Positions 8,706 to 17,447 of a stretch of 64,000 nt of DNA are shown here, piece by piece; the first letter of the stretch is position 1; each line of letters starts with the position of its first letter. This DNA is from HGM04593 sp964458275 (lineage in GTDB: Bacteria; Bacteroidota; Bacteroidia; Bacteroidales; Bacteroidaceae), in NCBI GenBank assembly GCA_964458275.1, contig CAYWIE010000003.1, forward strand, positions 1 through 64,000, written 5' to 3'. Both the position numbers and the translations under genes were made by a program. The notes beneath the pieces were generated by a model that saw nothing but the letters and a program-made list of their open reading frames with translations, made no database searches and was not told where the DNA came from.

Positions 8706-11700
8706 ATGGCTTTCAGAAAAGAAACTAAGACAAAAAATAATTTCACAAAAATCACCATAGGATTAGCCTCTCCGCAGGAAATCCTCAGTGGTTCAAGTGG
8801 CGAGGTGTTGAAACCCGAAACCATCAACTACCGTACATACAAGCCTGAGCGTGACGGATTGTTCTGTGAGCGCATCTTCGGCCCTGTTAAAGACTACGAA
8901 TGTCATTGCGGCAAATACAAGCGTATCAGATATAAAGGTATCGTCTGTGACCGTTGCGGTGTGATGGTAACAGAGAAGAAAGTCCGTCGTGAACGTATGG
9001 GACACATACAACTCGTAGTGCCCGTAGCCCACATCTGGTATTTCCGTTCGCTTCCCAACAAGATCGGTTATCTTCTCGGACTTCCCACCAAAAGCCTTGA
9101 CGCGGTAATATATTATGAGAAATATATCGTAATACAGCCCGGTGTCATGATGCGCAAGGAAAGCGATGCGCGTCAGGAGGTAATCGGCAAGGAAAATGTG
9201 GTAACAAGCGGTGTTACACCCAATCAGCTTCTTACCGAAGACGAATATCTCGACATAATGGACAATCTGCCTGCCGGAAACGAAGAGTTGGACGACAGCG
9301 ATCCCAACAAGTTCATTGCCAAGATGGGTGCCGAAGCAATTCAGGACCTTCTTGCAAGAATCGACCTCGATGCACTCTCTTTCGAACTGCGTAACCGTGC
9401 AAATACAGACATGTCGCTGCAGCGCAAGAATGAGGCACTCAAGCGCCTTCAGGTGGTAGAGTCATTCCGTTCCTCAATGGCGGCATCCGGCGGACGCAAC
9501 CGTCCCGAATGGATGATTATGACCGTAATCCCCGTAATTCCCCCCGAATTGCGTCCTTTGGTACCCCTTGACGGCGGTCGTTTCGCGACATCCGATCTCA
9601 ACGACCTCTATCGTCGTGTCATCATCCGTAACAACCGTCTCAAGAAACTGCTCGAAATAAAAGCTCCTGAGGTAATCCTCCGCAACGAGAAGCGTATGCT
9701 TCAGGAGGCGGTAGACTCTCTATTCGACAACTCACGCAAGGCGAGCGCGTTGAAGTCAGAGGCAAACCGTCCTTTGAAATCCCTCTCAGACAGCCTGAAG
9801 GGTAAGCAGGGACGCTTCCGTCAGAACCTTCTCGGTAAGCGTGTCGACTACTCGGCACGTTCGGTAATCGTTGTCGGTCCTGAGCTGAAGATGGGCGAGT
9901 GCGGACTTCCCAAGCTTATGGCAGCAGAGCTTTACAAGCCGTTCATCATACGTAAGCTCATCGAGCGCGGAATTGTAAAGACCGTGAAATCAGCCAAGAA
10001 GATGGTTGACCGCCGCGAACCTGTAATTTGGGACATCCTTGAGCATGTAATGAAAGGACACCCCGTATTGCTCAACCGTGCGCCGACACTTCACCGTCTC
10101 GGTATCCAGGCATTCCAGCCCAAGATGATTGAGGGCAAGGCAATTCAGCTGCACCCCCTTGCATGTACTGCGTTCAACGCCGACTTCGACGGTGACCAGA
10201 TGGCTGTCCACTTGCCTTTGAGCAACGAAGCCGTGCTTGAGGCTCAGATGCTCATGTTGCAGTCGCACAATATACTTAATCCTTCGAATGGTGCTCCTAT
10301 TGCCGTACCCTCACAGGATATGGTTCTCGGACTCTATTATATCACAAAACTCCGCGAGGGTGCAAAGGGACACGGAATGACATTCTACGGTCCCGAAGAG
10401 GCGCTCATCGCGTACAACCAGGGACGCGTGGACATTCACGCACCCGTAAAGGTCCTTGTAGAAGACCGCGACGAAGAGGGCAACTACATAAATGTCCTTC
10501 GTGAGACTTCAGTGGGCCGCGTTATCGTAAACCAGATTGTTCCACGCGAAATGGGTTACGTAAACACAATCATCTCAAAGAAATCTCTCCGCGACATCAT
10601 CAGCGAGGTAATCAAGCGCGTAGGTGTTGCACGTTCGGCAGAATTCCTCGACGGAATCAAGAACTTGGGTTATCTGATGGCGTTCAAGGGCGGCTTGTCA
10701 TTCAACCTCGACGACGTTATCATTCCTAAGGAGAAAGAAGAACTTGTACGCAAGGGTAACGAAAAGGTTGAGGAGATTCTTGCAGAATACAACCTCGGTC
10801 TTATCACCGACAAGGAGCGTTACAATAAGGTAGTCGACGAGTGGACACACGTGAATGCCGACCTTGCAAATGTGCTCATGAAGACAATCTCCGCCGACGA
10901 TCAGGGCTTCAACTCGGTATATATGATGCTCGACTCAGGTGCCCGTGGTTCTAAGGACCAGATTCGTCAGCTCTCAGGTATGCGTGGTCTTATGGCGAAG
11001 CCCCAGAAAGCCGGTTCAGAGGGTGCACAGATTATCGAGAACCCTATTCTTTCGAACTTTAAGGAGGGACTTTCGGTGCTTGAGTACTTTATCTCTTCAC
11101 ACGGTGCCCGCAAGGGTCTTGCCGATACAGCGCTTAAGACTGCCGATGCCGGTTATCTGACACGCCGTCTTGTGGACGTATCGCACGATGTAATCATCAA
11201 CGAGGAGGATTGCGGCACATTGCGTGGTCTTGTATGTACAGCACTCAAGAACAACGACGAAGTTATTGCCACACTCAGTGAGCGTATTCTTGGCCGCGTA
11301 TCTGTCCACGACGTGATAGACCCGGTAACAGGCGAACTCCTTGTAGCATCAGGCGAACTCATAACAGAGACAATCGCCGACAAGATAGAAAAATCTCCCA
11401 TCGAGAGTGTCGAAATACGTTCTGTATTGACTTGTGAGTCTAAGCATGGTGTCTGTGCAAAATGTTATGGACGCAACCTTGCAACAAGCCGCATGGTCGA
11501 GAAGGGCGAGGCAGTCGGAGTCATTGCAGCACAGTCTATCGGTGAGCCCGGTACACAGCTTACACTCCGTACATTCCACGCCGGTGGTACAGCTGCCAAC
11601 ATCGCAGCAGATGCAAGCATCAAGGCTAAGCATGAGTCTCGTGTCAAGTTCGATGAATTGCGTACCGTAAATGCGTTCGAGGCAGACGGAAGTCCTGTAA

Positions 11701-13067
11701 AGATTGTTGTCAGCCGATTGAGCGAAGTACGTTTCATAGATGTCAACACAGGAATCGCATTCTCTACACACAATATACCTTACGGTTCTAAACTCTATGT
11801 TTCAGAGGATGAACTTGTACAGCCCGGAAAAGTGGTTGCTACATGGGACCCCTTCAACGCCGTAATCGTAACCGAAGTTGCAGGTATAGTAGACTTCGAG
11901 TCAGTTATTGAAAATGTAACCTACAAGGTAGAGACTGACGAGAGTACAGGTCTTCAGGAGATTGTAATCATCGAGTCTCGCGACAAGAACAAGATACCTA
12001 CCGTCCGCATAATGGACGAGGATGGCAATGTGCTCCACAACTACAACCTTCCCGTAGGTGGACACGTAGTCATCGAGAACAAGCAGTTGCTCAAAGCCGG
12101 TGATATTCTTGTGAAGATACCTCGCGTGTTCGGTAATGCCGGTGACATCACCGGTGGTCTCCCCCGTGTAACCGAGCTCTTCGAAGCACGTAACCCCTCT
12201 AACCCCGCAGTTGTTTCCGAAATTGACGGTGAAGTGAAAATGGGCAAGGTCAAACGTGGTAACCGTGAGATTGTCGTTACCTCTAAGGTCGGTGACGAGA
12301 AAAAATACCTTGTGGCGCTTTCAAAACAGATTCTTGTACAGGACGGCGACTATGTACGTGCCGGAACACCTTTGTCGGACGGCGCAATCACACCTTCGGA
12401 CATTCTTGCAATCAAGGGTCCCACCGCCGTACAGGAATATATCGTCAACGAGGCACAGGATGTGTACCGTTCACAGGGTGTTAAGATCAACGACAAGCAC
12501 TTCGAGATTATCGTGCGTCAGATGATGCGCAAGGTTCAGATAAACGAGCCCGGCGATACACAGTTCCTCGAACTTCAGATTGTCGACAAGCTCGAATTCC
12601 AGGAGAAGAACGACCACATCTGGGGCAAAAAGGTTGTAACCGATGCCGGAGACTCAGATAATCTCAAGGTTGGTCAGATAGTAACAGCCCGTAAGCTCCG
12701 CGACGAGAACAGTATGCTCAAGCGTCGCGACCTCAAGCAGGTAGTAGCGCGCGATGCCGTTCCTGCAACCTCAACACAGATACTCCAGGGTATCACACGT
12801 GCTGCGCTTCAGACAACAAGCTTCATTTCGGCTGCATCGTTCCAGGAGACCACAAAGGTACTCAACGAAGCTGCAATCAACATGAAGAAGGACTTCCTCC
12901 TCGGTATGAAGGAGAATGTAATCTGCGGACACTTGATTCCCGCAGGAACAGGACAGCGCGAATACAGACGAATCGTTGTCGGTTCGAAAGAGGATTACGA
13001 GCGCATGATGGCAAACAGAAAGAATGTACTTGACTTCTCAGATGTAGAAGACGAGGACGAAGAATAA
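8706..13067 (+). CDS. rpoC: DNA-directed RNA polymerase subunit beta'
   Basis: RpoC is the catalytic partner of RpoB. The product has 1453 residues. The N-terminal zinc site CHCGKYKRIRYKGIVCDRCG is present, the Mg-binding NADFDGDQM is at about residues 491-499, and the second zinc site has CESKHGVCAKCYG. The trigger-loop/bridge-helix segment includes GEPGTQLTLRTFHAGG. The C-terminus ends in a short acidic tail (DVEDEDEE). It is the last gene of the rpl-rpo operon and is followed at once by a very long hairpin. Confidence 0.99.
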   Translation: MAFRKETKTKNNFTKITIGLASPQEILSGSSGEVLKPETINYRTYKPERDGLFCERIFGPVKDYECHCGKYKRIRYKGIVCDRCGVMVTEKKVRRERMGHIQLVVPVAHIWYFRSLPNKIGYLLGLPTKSLDAVIYYEKYIVIQPGVMMRKESDARQEVIGKENVVTSGVTPNQLLTEDEYLDIMDNLPAGNEELDDSDPNKFIAKMGAEAIQDLLARIDLDALSFELRNRANTDMSLQRKNEALKRLQVVESFRSSMAASGGRNRPEWMIMTVIPVIPPELRPLVPLDGGRFATSDLNDLYRRVIIRNNRLKKLLEIKAPEVILRNEKRMLQEAVDSLFDNSRKASALKSEANRPLKSLSDSLKGKQGRFRQNLLGKRVDYSARSVIVVGPELKMGECGLPKLMAAELYKPFIIRKLIERGIVKTVKSAKKMVDRREPVIWDILEHVMKGHPVLLNRAPTLHRLGIQAFQPKMIEGKAIQLHPLACTAFNADFDGDQMAVHLPLSNEAVLEAQMLMLQSHNILNPSNGAPIAVPSQDMVLGLYYITKLREGAKGHGMTFYGPEEALIAYNQGRVDIHAPVKVLVEDRDEEGNYINVLRETSVGRVIVNQIVPREMGYVNTIISKKSLRDIISEVIKRVGVARSAEFLDGIKNLGYLMAFKGGLSFNLDDVIIPKEKEELVRKGNEKVEEILAEYNLGLITDKERYNKVVDEWTHVNADLANVLMKTISADDQGFNSVYMMLDSGARGSKDQIRQLSGMRGLMAKPQKAGSEGAQIIENPILSNFKEGLSVLEYFISSHGARKGLADTALKTADAGYLTRRLVDVSHDVIINEEDCGTLRGLVCTALKNNDEVIATLSERILGRVSVHDVIDPVTGELLVASGELITETIADKIEKSPIESVEIRSVLTCESKHGVCAKCYGRNLATSRMVEKGEAVGVIAAQSIGEPGTQLTLRTFHAGGTAANIAADASIKAKHESRVKFDELRTVNAFEADGSPVKIVVSRLSEVRFIDVNTGIAFSTHNIPYGSKLYVSEDELVQPGKVVATWDPFNAVIVTEVAGIVDFESVIENVTYKVETDESTGLQEIVIIESRDKNKIPTVRIMDEDGNVLHNYNLPVGGHVVIENKQLLKAGDILVKIPRVFGNAGDITGGLPRVTELFEARNPSNPAVVSEIDGEVKMGKVKRGNREIVVTSKVGDEKKYLVALSKQILVQDGDYVRAGTPLSDGAITPSDILAIKGPTAVQEYIVNEAQDVYRSQGVKINDKHFEIIVRQMMRKVQINEPGDTQFLELQIVDKLEFQEKNDHIWGKKVVTDAGDSDNLKVGQIVTARKLRDENSMLKRRDLKQVVARDAVPATSTQILQGITRAALQTTSFISAASFQETTKVLNEAAINMKKDFLLGMKENVICGHLIPAGTGQREYRRIVVGSKEDYERMMANRKNVLDFSDVEDEDEE

Positions 13068-13073
13068 GCCAAC

Positions 13074-13138
13074 ATAAAATAACAGCAGAAAGAGACGGGA
13101 TCGGCAAACGGTCCCGTCTCTTTCTGCTGTTATTTTAT
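13074..13138 (+). terminator. 27-bp perfect-stem hairpin closing the rpoBC operon
   Basis: Bases 13074-13100 pair without mismatch with 13112-13138; the loop is 13101-13111. The distal arm ends in a T-rich run (TTATTTTAT). Because the A-rich proximal arm mirrors it, the structure could also act in the reverse direction, although both flanking genes are forward. Confidence 0.85.
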
Positions 13139-13171
13139 ATGTTAAAATTTCATTATCTGAAAAATATATCA

Positions 13172-13180
13172 TATTTTTGC
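13172..13180 (+). promoter_or_regulatory. Bacteroidota -7 promoter box for glsA
   Basis: TATTTTTGC matches the TAnnTTTGC box of the Bacteroidota housekeeping sigma factor. It follows the rpoC terminator and lies about 27 bases before the chosen glsA start. An in-frame TTG at 13177 falls inside this box, which argues against that earlier start. Confidence 0.6.
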
Positions 13181-13206
13181 ATGAACTAACAAATGCCTAT
13201 AAGCCC

Positions 13207-14028
13207 ATGAGCGAAAAAATGTTGATAGATATAGATGCTATCCTTGCGAGCAAGGCCGGCAAGAAAGCGCGCTACGTGCCCGGTTTTTTGGTATCTTATC
13301 TAAAGAAAATAGTGCATCAAGAGGAATTGAACGGTTTCCTTGAGAATGAGCAGGAAACATTTGGCGTAGAATTCATAGAAGACTTTTTCCGTTTCTTCGA
13401 CAACAGCTTCGAGGTAGAAGGCAAGGAAAACCTCCCCTCTGAGGGATGGCATACATTTGTGAGCAATCACCCGTTGGGAGCACTCGATGGCATGGGGTTG
13501 GGCATGATACTTGGCAAGCACTACAACGAAAGGATAAAATATCTTGTCAACGACTTGTTGATGAATATTCCCCAGCTTAAATCTCTTTTTATCCCGGTTA
13601 ACAAGACAGGACGCCAGGCAAAGAATCTTCCCCGTCAGGTTGACGAAGCCTTCAAGTCCGAGAATCACATCCTTATGTTTCCCGCCGGTATCTGTTCGCG
13701 GCGCACAAACGGAGTTATCCGCGACCTTGAGTGGAAAAAGACATTCATAACAAAAAGCGTGCAGACACAGAGAGATATAATACCTATTCATTTCGAAGGC
13801 CGCAATTCCGATTTCTTTTACAATCTCGCCAATCTTAACAAGATGCTTGGCATAAAATTCAATATAGCAATGCTCTATCTGGCAGACGAGATGTTCAAGA
13901 ACCGCGGCAAGACCTTCAAGGTAACAATAGGCAAGCCGATACCTTGGGAGACTTTCGACAAGTCTAAGACCGCCAATGAGTGGGCGCAATATGTGCAAGA
14001 TATCGTATATTCACTAAACAGACACTAA
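13207..14028 (+). CDS. glsA: Lysophospholipid-acyltransferase-like protein, probable glycine-lipid O-acyltransferase
   Basis: This 273-residue protein belongs to the PlsC-like acyltransferase group. The catalytic region reads SNHPLGALDG (His88, Asp94), with five residues between His and Asp where the classical motif has four. A FPAGICSR segment takes the place of the usual FPEG motif. It is paired with a GNAT-type gene, the same pair as GlsA/GlsB, shown in Bacteroides thetaiotaomicron to make glycine lipids (older annotation: hemolysin). The O-acyl step by this partner is inferred from that match. The start at 13207 lies downstream of a -7 box. The next gene begins after 12 bases. Confidence 0.8.
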   Translation: MSEKMLIDIDAILASKAGKKARYVPGFLVSYLKKIVHQEELNGFLENEQETFGVEFIEDFFRFFDNSFEVEGKENLPSEGWHTFVSNHPLGALDGMGLGMILGKHYNERIKYLVNDLLMNIPQLKSLFIPVNKTGRQAKNLPRQVDEAFKSENHILMFPAGICSRRTNGVIRDLEWKKTFITKSVQTQRDIIPIHFEGRNSDFFYNLANLNKMLGIKFNIAMLYLADEMFKNRGKTFKVTIGKPIPWETFDKSKTANEWAQYVQDIVYSLNRH

Positions 14029-14040
14029 CACACACGCAAC

Positions 14041-15036
14041 ATGGAAGATATAATAGCACCGGTTCCGGTGGAACTGCTCAAAGCCGAACTTACAGAAGAC
14101 AAACGCTTACGTTTCACTAACCGCAGCAAGAACGAAATTTATGTTCTCACGGCAGCCGACTCTCCCAATGTGATGAGAGAGATAGGCCGTTTGCGCGAAA
14201 TTGCATTCCGCGCAGCAGGAGGCGGAACGGGGCTCTCTATGGATATCGACGAGTTCGACACAATGGAGAAACCCTACAAGCAGCTGATTGTATGGAATCC
14301 GGAAGCAAATGACATAATCGGCGGCTATCGCTTCATCGTCGGCTCTGATGTCCGTTTCGAAGAAGATGGAACACCGATTCTTGCAACAGCCCACAATATG
14401 TTTCATTTCTCAAAACGTTTCATCGAAGAGATTCTTCCGGAGACAATTGAACTTGGACGTTCGTTCGTAACACTCGAATACCAGTCGACAAGAATGGGTT
14501 CCAAGAGCCTTTTCGCCCTCGACAACCTGTGGGACGGATTGGGCGCGCTCACAGTAGTGCTGCCTAATGTGAAATATCTGTTCGGAAAGGTAACAATGTA
14601 TCCGTCGTACCATAAGCAGGGACGCGACATGATACTCTATTTCCTGAAGAAACATTTCGCCGACCCCGACAAGCTGATAGTTCCTATGGCGCCTCTCCAA
14701 TTGGAGACCGACGAGAAAGAGCTTGAAGCAATCTTCAGTGAAGATACATTTGTCGAAGATTACAAGATTCTCAACCGCGAAATACGCGCATTGGGCTACA
14801 ATATCCCTCCGTTGGTAAATGCCTATATGAACCTCTCTCCCACTATGCGTACATTCGGAACTGCTGTAAATACAGAGTTTGGTAACGTAGAAGAGACCGG
14901 AATCCTGATAGCAGTAGACGAGATAATGGAAGACAAGCGCTTGAGATACATAGAATCGTTTGCCAAGCAGAACCCCGAACTGATAGAACTGAAGACTGGT
15001 GCACACAAGGTCTTCTATTCGAGCAACGAAAAATAA
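14041..15036 (+). CDS. glsB: GNAT-family N-acyltransferase, probable glycine-lipid synthase GlsB
   Basis: The 331-residue protein has an OlsB/hemolysin-like GNAT domain, with YKQLIVWNPEANDIIGGYRF and IELGRSFV as the acyl-donor-binding core, and a longer C-terminal region. By analogy with GlsB of Bacteroides it would attach a 3-hydroxy fatty acid to the glycine amino group, and the preceding acyltransferase would add the second chain. It lies 12 bases after glsA and is followed by a strong terminator, so the two form a closed bicistronic unit. Confidence 0.8.
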   Translation: MEDIIAPVPVELLKAELTEDKRLRFTNRSKNEIYVLTAADSPNVMREIGRLREIAFRAAGGGTGLSMDIDEFDTMEKPYKQLIVWNPEANDIIGGYRFIVGSDVRFEEDGTPILATAHNMFHFSKRFIEEILPETIELGRSFVTLEYQSTRMGSKSLFALDNLWDGLGALTVVLPNVKYLFGKVTMYPSYHKQGRDMILYFLKKHFADPDKLIVPMAPLQLETDEKELEAIFSEDTFVEDYKILNREIRALGYNIPPLVNAYMNLSPTMRTFGTAVNTEFGNVEETGILIAVDEIMEDKRLRYIESFAKQNPELIELKTGAHKVFYSSNEK

Positions 15037-15051
15037 AGTTTTTAGAAAATA

Positions 15052-15106
15052 CAGAAGTGAACCCCAAAGTTTGGATAAAAACTTTGGGGTTCACTTCTGA
15101 TTTTTT
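15052..15106 (+). terminator. Intrinsic terminator after glsB
   Basis: Bases 15052-15072 pair perfectly with 15079-15099 (21 bp, loop GGATAA), followed by ATTTTTT. This is a textbook Rho-independent terminator. Confidence 0.92.
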
Positions 15107-15128
15107 CGCTCGTTTGTTTATATATTTG
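15107..15128 (+). repeat. Truncated copy of the structured intergenic repeat
   Basis: CGCTCGTTTG at 15107-15116 followed by TTTATATATTTG repeats the right end of the full element 84 bases downstream (CGCTCGTTTGTTGC, then TATATTTG). It starts directly after the U-run of the glsB terminator. It also contains a -7-like box, TATATTTG, at 15121-15128. Confidence 0.6.
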
Positions 15129-15138
15129 AGGTAACCTC

Positions 15139-15213
15139 GAAAATAGACTGCACTCGCTGTGAAAAATATTGAAGCAAGCTTGATATTTCTCGCTCGTTTG
15201 TTGCTATATTTGC
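15139..15213 (+). repeat. Structured intergenic repeat, copy 1 (upstream of dut)
   Basis: The imperfect terminal arms are GAAAATAG (15139-15146) and CTATATTTGC (15204-15213). The conserved flanks are CACTCGCTG (15151-15159) and CGCTCGTTTG (15191-15200). The centre has an outer stem 15164-15169/15183-15188, a small bulge and an inner stem 15172-15175/15178-15181. Copies with the same plan but different arm sequences lie near 55.2 kb and 63.0-63.1 kb. Confidence 0.75.
15205..15213 (+). promoter_or_regulatory. -7 promoter box for dut, within the repeat arm
   Basis: TATATTTGC is a perfect TAnnTTTGC box, 22 bases after CTTG (15179-15182). The dut start lies 30 bases downstream. The box is the right terminal arm of the repeat. 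Confidence 0.65.
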
Positions 15214-15243
15214 ACAAGTTAAAACAACCGCAAACAGACAGTC

Positions 15244-15675
15244 ATGAAAATAGAGATAATAAACAAGTCAAAGCACAAGCTACCCGAATATGCCACATCA
15301 CAGTCGGCGGGAGTAGACCTGAAAGCCAATATAGATGCCCCCGTAGTCCTTGCACCGCTTCAGAGAGCGCTTATCCCCACAGGACTTTATATGGCACTGC
15401 CCGAAGGATATGAGGCGCAGGTGCGTCCACGCAGCGGTCTTGCCATCAAGAAAGGTATAACAGTGTTGAATTCTCCCGGAACCATTGATGCCGATTATCG
15501 TGGCGAGATATGCGTGATATTGGTAAACCTCTCTGACACTCCCTTTGAAATAACCGATGGCGAACGCATAGCCCAAATGGTTATTGCACGCCATGAGCAA
15601 GCAGAATGGGTGGAGTGTGAAAGCCTCGACGCGACAACCCGTGGCGCAGGTGGCTTTGGACATACAGGAGTTTGA
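15244..15675 (+). CDS. dut: Deoxyuridine 5'-triphosphate nucleotidohydrolase
   Basis: Dut converts dUTP to dUMP, which keeps uracil out of DNA and feeds dTMP synthesis. The 143 residues show the five dUTPase motifs: motif 1 near the N-terminus (ATSQSAGVDLKAN), PRSGLAIKKGI, NSPGTIDADYRGE, DGERIAQMVI and the glycine-rich end RGAGGFGHTG. It heads a forward run with the TPR gene five bases behind it. Confidence 0.97.
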   Translation: MKIEIINKSKHKLPEYATSQSAGVDLKANIDAPVVLAPLQRALIPTGLYMALPEGYEAQVRPRSGLAIKKGITVLNSPGTIDADYRGEICVILVNLSDTPFEITDGERIAQMVIARHEQAEWVECESLDATTRGAGGFGHTGV

Positions 15676-15680
15676 TTGAC

Positions 15681-17447
15681 ATGAACATTCGTCGGCTCAT
15701 ATACACGATAGCAATCTTCCTTATCGGTGCACTGCAGCTTCCGATAAGTGCAGCCGTGCCCCCCGATAGCATAAGGCCGGCACATGGCGCAGCTCCCGAA
15801 CATCGCCGTGCGTTCGACTATTACTATCTGCAGGCATTGGCACTCAGAGAACAGGGCGCACACGATGCAGCCCTCGAAATGTTCGAGCATTGTCTCTCGC
15901 TTGCGCCATCGTCTCCCTCCGTGCTCTTCGAACTTTCCACATACTATATGTTTCTCGGCAAAAAGAACGAGGCACTGCAAATGATGCAGCGTGCAGTCAA
16001 GGAGGAGCCTGCCAATTTCTGGTACCGTCAGATATTGGCGAGCGCATATGAGAACAATGGTCAGCGCAGCGATGCAATAGCCGTTTACGAAAGTATGGCT
16101 GCCGACTTCCCTGCGAACTCCGAAATTCATCTTATCCTTTCGGGGTATTACAGCGAGGAGAAAGAGTACGACAAAGCCCTTTCAGCCCTCGACGACTACG
16201 AACGCAAAGAGGGCAAGAACGAACAGATAAGCATGCAGAAGTATAACATCTGCCTGTTGATGGAGGACTCTGCCCGTGCAGTTGAAGAGGCTGAAAAACT
16301 TGTAGACGCCAATCCCGAAGACCTCCGTTTCTGGGTGCTCTTAGGAGATGTTTATCTTCACAATGAGAACTATTCCCGTGCCCGCGAGATATATGAGGGT
16401 GTGCTTAGCCAAGAGCCCGGCAATACACACGGACAGTTGGCAATGGTCAATCTTCACAGGATGGCTGGTAACGACTCGCTCTTCAGGGTTGAATTCGAAA
16501 ATCTGCTCATGAATCCCGGCGTATCGCCTGAGGCGCGCTCCGAACTGCTGGCAAAGGCGCTTCCCGGAATGGCAAAGAGCGATGCAGACAGTTTATACAT
16601 CGACAACCTCTTCCAGAAACTAATATCTTTGCCCGGCAAACAGTTGCCTACTGCTGTACTCTATGCCCACTATCTTTCAATTGTAAATGCAGACGAAGAA
16701 AAGACTGTCCCCGTACTCAACAGAATCCTTCAAATGGAGCCTGAGAACAAAATGGCACAATTGAAGCTTCTGGGCTATGCAATAAAGCACGAAAATTATG
16801 ACGAAATAATATCCCGTGCCGACACAGCCATTCTGTATAACCCGGAAATGCTGCAGCTCTACTATTACCGTGGTCTTGCCAGCTATCTGAAGAAACAGCC
16901 TGCCGAAGCGGCAGAAATCTTTCGGCAGGGACTGAAGAGACGTGCAGAGGATACTGAGGAGAAACTCGTCTCCGAACTATACACCCTTCTTGGCGATACA
17001 GAACACGAATTAGGCAACCGGGCAGCCACTCTCGAAGCCTACGATTCGGCTTTAGTGTACAATCCTCGCAACATACTGGTGCTCAACAACTACGCCTACT
17101 ATCTTGCGCAAGCCGACAGTGCCCTTGAACGTGCCGAGGAGATGAGCCTCATAACCATTCAGGAGGAACCCGAAAATCCCATATACATTGACACATACAT
17201 GTGGGTGCTTTTCAAGCAGGAACGCTACAAGGAGGCAATGGCGTATGCCGAAAAGCTGATGATCGTGAACGAAGAGATGAGTGCGGTAGAGTATAGCCAC
17301 TGCGGAGATATTTTTGCCCGGTGCGGAGATATTGAACGCGCTCTCGATTGTTGGACAGAGGCTCAAATGCGTGGCGACGACTCAAAAATACTGAAACGCA
17401 AGATTAAGAAAAAACGATATATCCCCGATGGAAAGAAAAAGAAATAG
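15681..17447 (+). CDS. Exported tetratricopeptide-repeat protein
   Basis: The product has 588 residues. An N-terminal hydrophobic segment (about residues 5-25) looks like a signal peptide or anchor. The rest is a series of TPR-like helical pairs, for example AFDYYYLQALALREQGAHDA and similar units up to the C-terminus, which is basic. A TTG nine bases earlier overlaps the end of dut; ATG 15681 is preferred. The dut-TPR-DUF4292-EnvC order appears conserved in the phylum. The specific role is unknown, but an envelope scaffold function fits the neighbours. Confidence 0.85.
   Translation: MNIRRLIYTIAIFLIGALQLPISAAVPPDSIRPAHGAAPEHRRAFDYYYLQALALREQGAHDAALEMFEHCLSLAPSSPSVLFELSTYYMFLGKKNEALQMMQRAVKEEPANFWYRQILASAYENNGQRSDAIAVYESMAADFPANSEIHLILSGYYSEEKEYDKALSALDDYERKEGKNEQISMQKYNICLLMEDSARAVEEAEKLVDANPEDLRFWVLLGDVYLHNENYSRAREIYEGVLSQEPGNTHGQLAMVNLHRMAGNDSLFRVEFENLLMNPGVSPEARSELLAKALPGMAKSDADSLYIDNLFQKLISLPGKQLPTAVLYAHYLSIVNADEEKTVPVLNRILQMEPENKMAQLKLLGYAIKHENYDEIISRADTAILYNPEMLQLYYYRGLASYLKKQPAEAAEIFRQGLKRRAEDTEEKLVSELYTLLGDTEHELGNRAATLEAYDSALVYNPRNILVLNNYAYYLAQADSALERAEEMSLITIQEEPENPIYIDTYMWVLFKQERYKEAMAYAEKLMIVNEEMSAVEYSHCGDIFARCGDIERALDCWTEAQMRGDDSKILKRKIKKKRYIPDGKKKK

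Noticed and set aside
13177..13206. Earlier TTG start for the GlsA-like gene
   Set aside because: The TTG is inside the -7 promoter box; ATG 13207 gives a normal N-terminus.
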